DNA from: CANRPC01 sp964456095
Lineage (GTDB): Bacteria > Bacillota_I > Bacilli_A > RFN20 > CAG-449
NCBI GenBank assembly: GCA_964456095.1
Contig: CAYVZF010000016.1
Span: 1-21,715 of the forward strand
Length of the DNA: 21,715 bases
Reading direction: 5' to 3'
In this document: positions 17,018-21,715 of the stretch, in pieces
Position numbering within the stretch: position 1 is the first letter of the stretch
Layout of the letters: every line of letters begins with the position of its first letter
The notes under the pieces: model-generated
What the model saw: only the letters and a program-made list of their open reading frames with translations
Told to the model about the DNA's origin: nothing
The model's database searches: none
Translations under genes and position numbers: made by a program

Positions 17018-18757
17018 ATGAGAATAAATAAAATAGTTTTATTATCTACATTACTTTTAAGCTTATTTTCTTGTGGTAATGTTAGTTCAACTTCACAATA
17101 TAAACCTGAAACTGAATTAGAAGAGATCTTTAATAAGTTAAAAAATAATAACTTTACTATGGATTTTGAAGATTCATTTGTTAACTTCGATAACATGATT
17201 AGAAGAGAAACGTATACTTATACTGAAAATTCTATTCAAGTTGATGGTTTTAGAGGTTTTTATGCATATGCATATGACTATAATAACGACTTAGTATTTA
17301 AATACAATTTAGTTGATGAAGAAGTAGTTCCTGGTGCACCTCTTATTTCTAGCTATGATGGATTAAGATATTGTTCTGTTTATGAAGTAACGTATGGTTT
17401 TGAAGACTTTGATATTTCATATCTTCCAAAAACAAAAGATAGTGATGGTTATTATAATTATGAATTTAATAAAAATGCTTATAATGATATTTTAATTAAA
17501 ACAATATTAAATAGAACAAGCGCATCTAGTTTAGATCCTGTATCAGTTAAAATGAAAGTTGTTAAAGATGTTTTAATGGTTGAAACTGTATTAATTGATA
17601 ATTATTTAAATACTGATGCTAAAGATACTGTTAAAAATGTTATTTATAATATTGGTACAACTTCAAATCCAGAAATTGAAAAATATTTAAAAGATGGTAA
17701 GACATCAAAAGATTCATTAGATATGAATTTTTATAAAACTATGAACTCATATTTAGGTGCGACAAATTATAGAATTGATATTTATAATGATTCGATAAGT
17801 GAAAGTAATAAATTATTTACTGAATATTGTACACCTGATTCAATTTATGATGAATNNNNNNNNNNNNNNNNNNNNNNNNNNNNNNNNNNNNNNNNNNNNN
17901 NNNNNNNNNNNNNNNNNNNNNNNNNNNNNNNNNNNNNNNNNNNNNNNNNNNNNNNTTATGCTTCTGAAATATTATTTGAAATAGTAAGTGATGATGAATT
18001 TATCGTTACAATTAATACGATTGATAAAGAAACAAATCTAAAAGTTGTTGATAGAATTTGTAAATTTTCAGAATTAAATAAAGTAAGTTTGCCCTATGTA
18101 GATAAATATTTATCAAAAGGTGATCCTGCTTCTAATCAAACTAAAAACGATTTAAAAGAAGTTCTAGATATGTTTTCAAAACATAATTATTCATTTGATG
18201 TTTTAACTTCACTTGGCATGTCAAAGGTTTATTTGACAGATAAGTATTATTATCAAGAAGTATATGGCTCTCCTAATAATAATTTTGGATATATTAAACT
18301 TGGTGATAAAGTTAGAGAATTTACCATTGTTAATAATGTTATTCAAATTGATGAAACTAAAGATTATGCTACTTCTAGCAATCCAATTAATATTCCAAGT
18401 CATGGTGATTATTTTTCATATGATACAGATTTATCATATGTATCAACATTTGATGGAATATATGATATTGATAAATATGTTGTAAATGAAATAAATGGCT
18501 TATCTTATTGGGAAATGACTGATGTTCAACTAGCTAAACAGTTATATAATTATATGGGGTTATCTAAAACCGGTATATATCCTTATTCAAGTGGATTTGC
18601 TATTTCAAATAATGGTGATGAATCAAAAATATCTTTAATTTCTGCATATATTTTATCTGATGGAAGTTATATAGGTTATAGCTCGCTTACATTCTATGAT
18701 ATCAATAATACTTCTTATCAACTTTTAGAAGATTATTTAAATAATTATATAAATTAG
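17018..18757 (+). CDS. Lipoprotein with three copies of the same domain, interrupted by an assembly gap
   Basis: Predicted lipoprotein, 579 residues as assembled, including 34 unknown residues (280-313). The start is ATG 17018: GGGAGG (17004-17009) lies upstream and the signal peptide MRINKIVLLST with lipobox LFSC (Cys19) begins here. An ATG 45 bases further upstream, at 16973, lies inside the previous gene and would put a polar segment before the signal, so it was rejected. Three domain copies are seen at about 33-232, 233-377 and 378-579. Each opens with a helix such as LEEIFNKLKNNNFTMDF or LKEVLDMFSKHNYSFD and closes with a KYL-like helix (EIEKYLKDG, YVDKYLSKG, LLEDYLNNY). No enzymatic motif or known family was recognised. 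The true length is uncertain because of the gap. Confidence 0.72.
   Translation: MRINKIVLLSTLLLSLFSCGNVSSTSQYKPETELEEIFNKLKNNNFTMDFEDSFVNFDNMIRRETYTYTENSIQVDGFRGFYAYAYDYNNDLVFKYNLVDEEVVPGAPLISSYDGLRYCSVYEVTYGFEDFDISYLPKTKDSDGYYNYEFNKNAYNDILIKTILNRTSASSLDPVSVKMKVVKDVLMVETVLIDNYLNTDAKDTVKNVIYNIGTTSNPEIEKYLKDGKTSKDSLDMNFYKTMNSYLGATNYRIDIYNDSISESNKLFTEYCTPDSIYDEXXXXXXXXXXXXXXXXXXXXXXXXXXXXXXXXXXYASEILFEIVSDDEFIVTINTIDKETNLKVVDRICKFSELNKVSLPYVDKYLSKGDPASNQTKNDLKEVLDMFSKHNYSFDVLTSLGMSKVYLTDKYYYQEVYGSPNNNFGYIKLGDKVREFTIVNNVIQIDETKDYATSSNPINIPSHGDYFSYDTDLSYVSTFDGIYDIDKYVVNEINGLSYWEMTDVQLAKQLYNYMGLSKTGIYPYSSGFAISNNGDESKISLISAYILSDGSYIGYSSLTFYDINNTSYQLLEDYLNNYIN
17114..18754 (+). repeat. Three tandem protein-domain repeats in one gene
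   Basis: Approximate copies lie at 17114-17713, 17714-18148 and 18149-18754. They are divergent at DNA level and are recognised only in protein. Copies 1 and 3 are about 200 residues; copy 2 is about 145 as assembled because the N-run lies inside it. Copies 1 and 2 align well in their last 50 residues, from SVKMKVVKD / SEILFEIVSD to the closing KYL helix. Related copies occur in the upstream gene at about 15496-16095 and 16117-17010. Confidence 0.6.
17856..17955. other. Assembly gap of exactly 100 N
   Basis: A run of 100 N interrupts domain copy 2 of the lipoprotein gene. A round 100 is the common placeholder for a scaffold gap of unknown size. The frame happens to stay open across it, which would occur one time in three by chance. 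The flanking protein copies suggest that the real gap is larger. Confidence 0.97.
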
Positions 18758-18770
18758 GAGGAAAATGAAA

Positions 18771-21623
18771 ATGAAAAATAAATTTAAATTTTTATTAATT
18801 AGCTCATTTATATTTTCTGGAATGTTAATTTCTTGTAATAATGGAAATAATAACAATTCTAGTAATTCTCCCTCAGTAGGGGAAATTAATAATATTGAAA
18901 TACTTGGTCCAACTTCTGTTTTAAAAGGTAAAAAGATTAATCTTGTTTCATCTATTGATGATGTTACTTGGTCAAGCAGTGATGAAACTATTGCAACTGT
19001 TTCTTCTTCAGGTGAAGTAACTGGAATTAGCGTAGGAGTAGTTTCTATTAAAGCAACATATAAATTTGATGAAACTATTTATAGTGAAGTTAATATTACT
19101 GTTTATTTAAATAAGACAGATAAAATGAGTGTTACTATTTCAGGTGATGGTGTTACAAAAAATGATGATAATTCATTTAATGTTATAGTGGGTAAAGTTT
19201 TTGATGTTAACGTAACAATTGATGATAAATATAGCATTCCTGATATATCTTATGAAATTAAGTATCCAAGTGGAGTATCAGATAATAATTTTGTAACTGT
19301 TACACCTGATCCTGAAGATTCACGACATGCGACTGTTATTGCATATTATGATGTAAGTGACTTAACGTTAGTATGTAAAGGTAATTACAATGATTATGCT
19401 TCAGGTGCTATAATTGAATCAGTAGTTTTAAATGTTATAGATAGTAATAGTTCTAATTATAATACTGTAAATGAGTTTATTAATAATTATAAACAAGTTG
19501 AAAAAGATAGCTTATTAGCTTATAACATAAATCATACATTAAAATATATTGATGGTGTATCAAGTGAAAAATCTTATAAAAACAATATTGATTCAGTAGT
19601 TAAACATTATGATAATAGTTCGTATGTTTATACTAATATAATAAAAACAGATTCAAAAAATAATGTTTTATCGGATGATAATTATAATAAATATCAAGGT
19701 GTTATAGAAATAATAGATCTTTTAAAAAATGATGATACTTCTTATTATTATTCATTTGATTATGATAATTATGGAAATATTATTAAATTATATAATAATG
19801 AAGAAGTTACTAATTCGAATGAAGATAATATTCATTATGCTCAAAATCCAAATAATACTAATATTTATGGTGTTTCAGGATTATTAGATTACTTATTAAA
19901 TACAGCAGAAAATGTTTATGGCAATATTGTCACTTTAAAAAATATTTATGCATATGGTAATAGTGATTATTCTATTTTAGATGATAAAATCCAAATTGTA
20001 TCTAAATTTACTGATATTAATACTGGATATGATTATGATATAAAATTAGATATTGCAAAAAATGGTGAAAAAATAGAATCAATTAAATATACTCAAAATA
20101 TAAATTTTATAGTTTATGATGAAAATGGTAATGAATTAGGTTCTTCTGCATATGAATTTGTCGAAGAGTACAAAAATTTCAAATATGGAATTAAAAAATT
20201 TGATCGTCTTGATATGCCAGACTTATATATTAATATAAGTGAATATTATATCGATTCATATGATTTAGTAGAACTCGCGGGTACTGAAACTGATTCATAT
20301 AATTATACTAATTTAACAAAATATGGTGCAAATAATGTAAGTACTGTTAATGGTATAACTAAATATACTTTAACAACAGATAAAACTTTAGTATTAAAAG
20401 TTGATATTCTTGAAGATTCAAAAGCTTCAACATTAATTGATAGAATTAAATGTTCAAGTAGTGATGACGATCAAATACCAAGTGTAGAACTTACTGGTTC
20501 TGATGTATTTGCTATTAATGCTAAAAAAGACGATAATAGTATATCATTACCAGGAATTGCTACATTTACATTCACTTCTACTTTAGGAATAGAAAAACAA
20601 ATAATTGTGGAATTTGTTAAAGCTGAATTAAAATCTGTATTTATGACTAACGTTCCTAGTGATAATGATTTTGGTAAAGTATTTGTTAATGATTATAGTT
20701 CACATTTCTTTATTAATACTAATCCTGATGAAGATTTATATTCATTTGGTATTGAAATATTAGATGGACCTACTAACGGTATAGAATTGCATGAATACGA
20801 AGATGGTAATATTGATGGATTACCTGGTTATGCTATTAAGGGTAATATTATTGGATCATATAGTTTTAAAATATATGTAATAGAAAATCCTGATATTAAA
20901 ACAAGTGAAACTTATACTATAGAAATTGATGAATTATACGAAGCATCTTATATAAAAGAAAACATTATAAATTCAAGTACTATATATAGATATCATACAG
21001 GAACAGTAGATTATAAGATTCAATTTGTTAGTGATACAACTATTAAATATACTTACGAAGCTTATGGAAGTACAGTTTCTAAAAATATTAATTATCATAT
21101 TGAAAAAGGCGCGATTATAATTGATGAAGATCAAAATTTAGGTGCTGATGCATATTATTCATGGATTAAAGGTGGTAATATTAAATTTGCAAGAGATTTC
21201 TCAACTATTACATTATATCTAGAAGTTTATTCAAGTACTGTAAATGAAGAATTGAAGGATATTCGTTATTATTATCCTGTAGTATTTAGTAAATACATTG
21301 ATAAGTCTGATTTTGCTTCATATGTTAATGGCAAATCATTTAAAACTGAATCATTTGTATATGGTGGAATTGGAATGTCATCTATTGAAGTATCATTTAG
21401 TGATGGTAATGGAACGTTAATAATTAAACCTAATAATGGCTCAAGTGTTACATTTAATTTTAAATACACTTATTCATCAAATAGTTTAAAATTAACATCA
21501 ATTGTTTCATCAAATAATTCATTTAGTTTAAATTCATCCGCGAATGTTAATTTAAATAATGATACATTAAAATTTACATTTACATATGCTTCACAAAAGA
21601 ATACTATTTCATTTAATATTTAA
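18771..21623 (+). CDS. Large BIG2-domain lipoprotein, last gene of the operon (950 aa)
   Basis: Predicted lipoprotein with lipobox LISC (Cys22) and an Asn/Ser-rich tether (22-38). Residues about 40-113 form a BIG2 Ig-like domain with the typical WSSSDETIATVSSSGEVTG segment. A second Ig-like stretch covers about 117-228. Residues about 230-470 resemble in general form the repeat domains of the two genes upstream, but the match is weak. More beta-rich regions follow, and the C-terminus has two related units of about 110 residues (about 724-840 and 841-950; the second opens with FASYVNGKSF). ATG 18771 is chosen over the in-frame ATG at 18765: the AGGAGG at 18756-18761 lies 9 bases from the former and only 3 from the latter. 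The ribosome binding site overlaps the upstream stop. BIG2 domains usually mediate adhesion or surface display; a specific ligand cannot be named. Confidence 0.8.
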   Translation: MKNKFKFLLISSFIFSGMLISCNNGNNNNSSNSPSVGEINNIEILGPTSVLKGKKINLVSSIDDVTWSSSDETIATVSSSGEVTGISVGVVSIKATYKFDETIYSEVNITVYLNKTDKMSVTISGDGVTKNDDNSFNVIVGKVFDVNVTIDDKYSIPDISYEIKYPSGVSDNNFVTVTPDPEDSRHATVIAYYDVSDLTLVCKGNYNDYASGAIIESVVLNVIDSNSSNYNTVNEFINNYKQVEKDSLLAYNINHTLKYIDGVSSEKSYKNNIDSVVKHYDNSSYVYTNIIKTDSKNNVLSDDNYNKYQGVIEIIDLLKNDDTSYYYSFDYDNYGNIIKLYNNEEVTNSNEDNIHYAQNPNNTNIYGVSGLLDYLLNTAENVYGNIVTLKNIYAYGNSDYSILDDKIQIVSKFTDINTGYDYDIKLDIAKNGEKIESIKYTQNINFIVYDENGNELGSSAYEFVEEYKNFKYGIKKFDRLDMPDLYINISEYYIDSYDLVELAGTETDSYNYTNLTKYGANNVSTVNGITKYTLTTDKTLVLKVDILEDSKASTLIDRIKCSSSDDDQIPSVELTGSDVFAINAKKDDNSISLPGIATFTFTSTLGIEKQIIVEFVKAELKSVFMTNVPSDNDFGKVFVNDYSSHFFINTNPDEDLYSFGIEILDGPTNGIELHEYEDGNIDGLPGYAIKGNIIGSYSFKIYVIENPDIKTSETYTIEIDELYEASYIKENIINSSTIYRYHTGTVDYKIQFVSDTTIKYTYEAYGSTVSKNINYHIEKGAIIIDEDQNLGADAYYSWIKGGNIKFARDFSTITLYLEVYSSTVNEELKDIRYYYPVVFSKYIDKSDFASYVNGKSFKTESFVYGGIGMSSIEVSFSDGNGTLIIKPNNGSSVTFNFKYTYSSNSLKLTSIVSSNNSFSLNSSANVNLNNDTLKFTFTYASQKNTISFNI

Positions 21624-21643
21624 TAAATAGTATGTAAAATAAT

Positions 21644-21702
21644 AAAAAAGATCTTGTTATTAGTTAATTAAAAATAATTAATAATTAATAAGATCTTTTT
21701 TT
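21644..21702 (+). terminator. Terminator of the lipoprotein operon
   Basis: The left arm starts with AAAAAAGATCTT (21644-21655). It is matched by AAGATCTTTTTTT at the right, and AT-rich inner arms extend the stem with a few mismatches. The T-run reaches 21702. The flanking A-tract and T-tract make it symmetric, so it could also stop transcription arriving from the other strand. It lies 20 bases behind the last stop codon. Confidence 0.88.
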
Positions 21703-21715
21703 GTTAATAAAAAAA

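Overview
The window is strongly AT-rich, single-copy chromosomal DNA from a low-GC bacterium of the Bacilli/Mollicutes side of the Firmicutes. It most resembles an uncultured, host-associated lineage of the RF39/Erysipelotrichia kind; that placement is inferred from gene order and composition, not from a marker-gene tree. TGA is used as a stop (ruvA and the DUF421 gene end in TGA) and the tryptophan codons I read are TGG, so the standard bacterial code applies and this is not a code-4 mycoplasma. Shine-Dalgarno sequences are strong (AAGGAGG, GGAGG). A run of exactly 100 N at 17856-17955 shows that the source is a draft scaffold.

Region 1 (1-11996) is a conserved housekeeping block: obg, ruvA, ruvB, a TIGR04086/YrzE-like membrane protein, a DUF421 (YrbG/YetF-type) protein, a SpoVB/MurJ-family flippase, secDF and recJ. 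From memory, the Bacillus subtilis order is ruvA-ruvB-queA-tgt-yajC-yrzE-yrbG-spoVB-...-secDF-...-recJ, so the block is a reduced version of that arrangement with queA, tgt and yajC missing. An M6-like metallopeptidase lipoprotein with its own promoter and terminator sits between obg and ruvA. The middle of the block alternates strand gene by gene (ruvB +, yrzE-like -, DUF421 +, spoVB -, secDF +), with convergent 3' ends that overlap by 4 and 42 bases. The SecDF homologue appears to have lost the membrane aspartates tied to proton coupling in both halves.

Region 2 (about 12028-21702) is a probable five-gene operon bounded by a terminator behind recJ and a promoter-like site at its 5' end, and by a strong terminator at its 3' end. 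All five products are predicted lipoproteins. The first two are tandem paralogous M6-like zinc metallopeptidases. The next two are built from tandem copies of one unrecognised domain of about 200 residues. The last is a 950-residue protein with a BIG2 Ig-like domain and two C-terminal beta-rich repeats. Spacing between genes is 1 to 13 bases, so the five are likely co-expressed and displayed together on the cell surface. This is the candidate for an undescribed system: a surface proteolysis and binding module. Its substrate cannot be read from the sequence.

No tRNA, rRNA, CRISPR array, insertion sequence, phage gene or att site was seen. No gene-free stretch exceeds 300 bases; the longest, 165 bases between spoVB and secDF, holds a stable leader hairpin.
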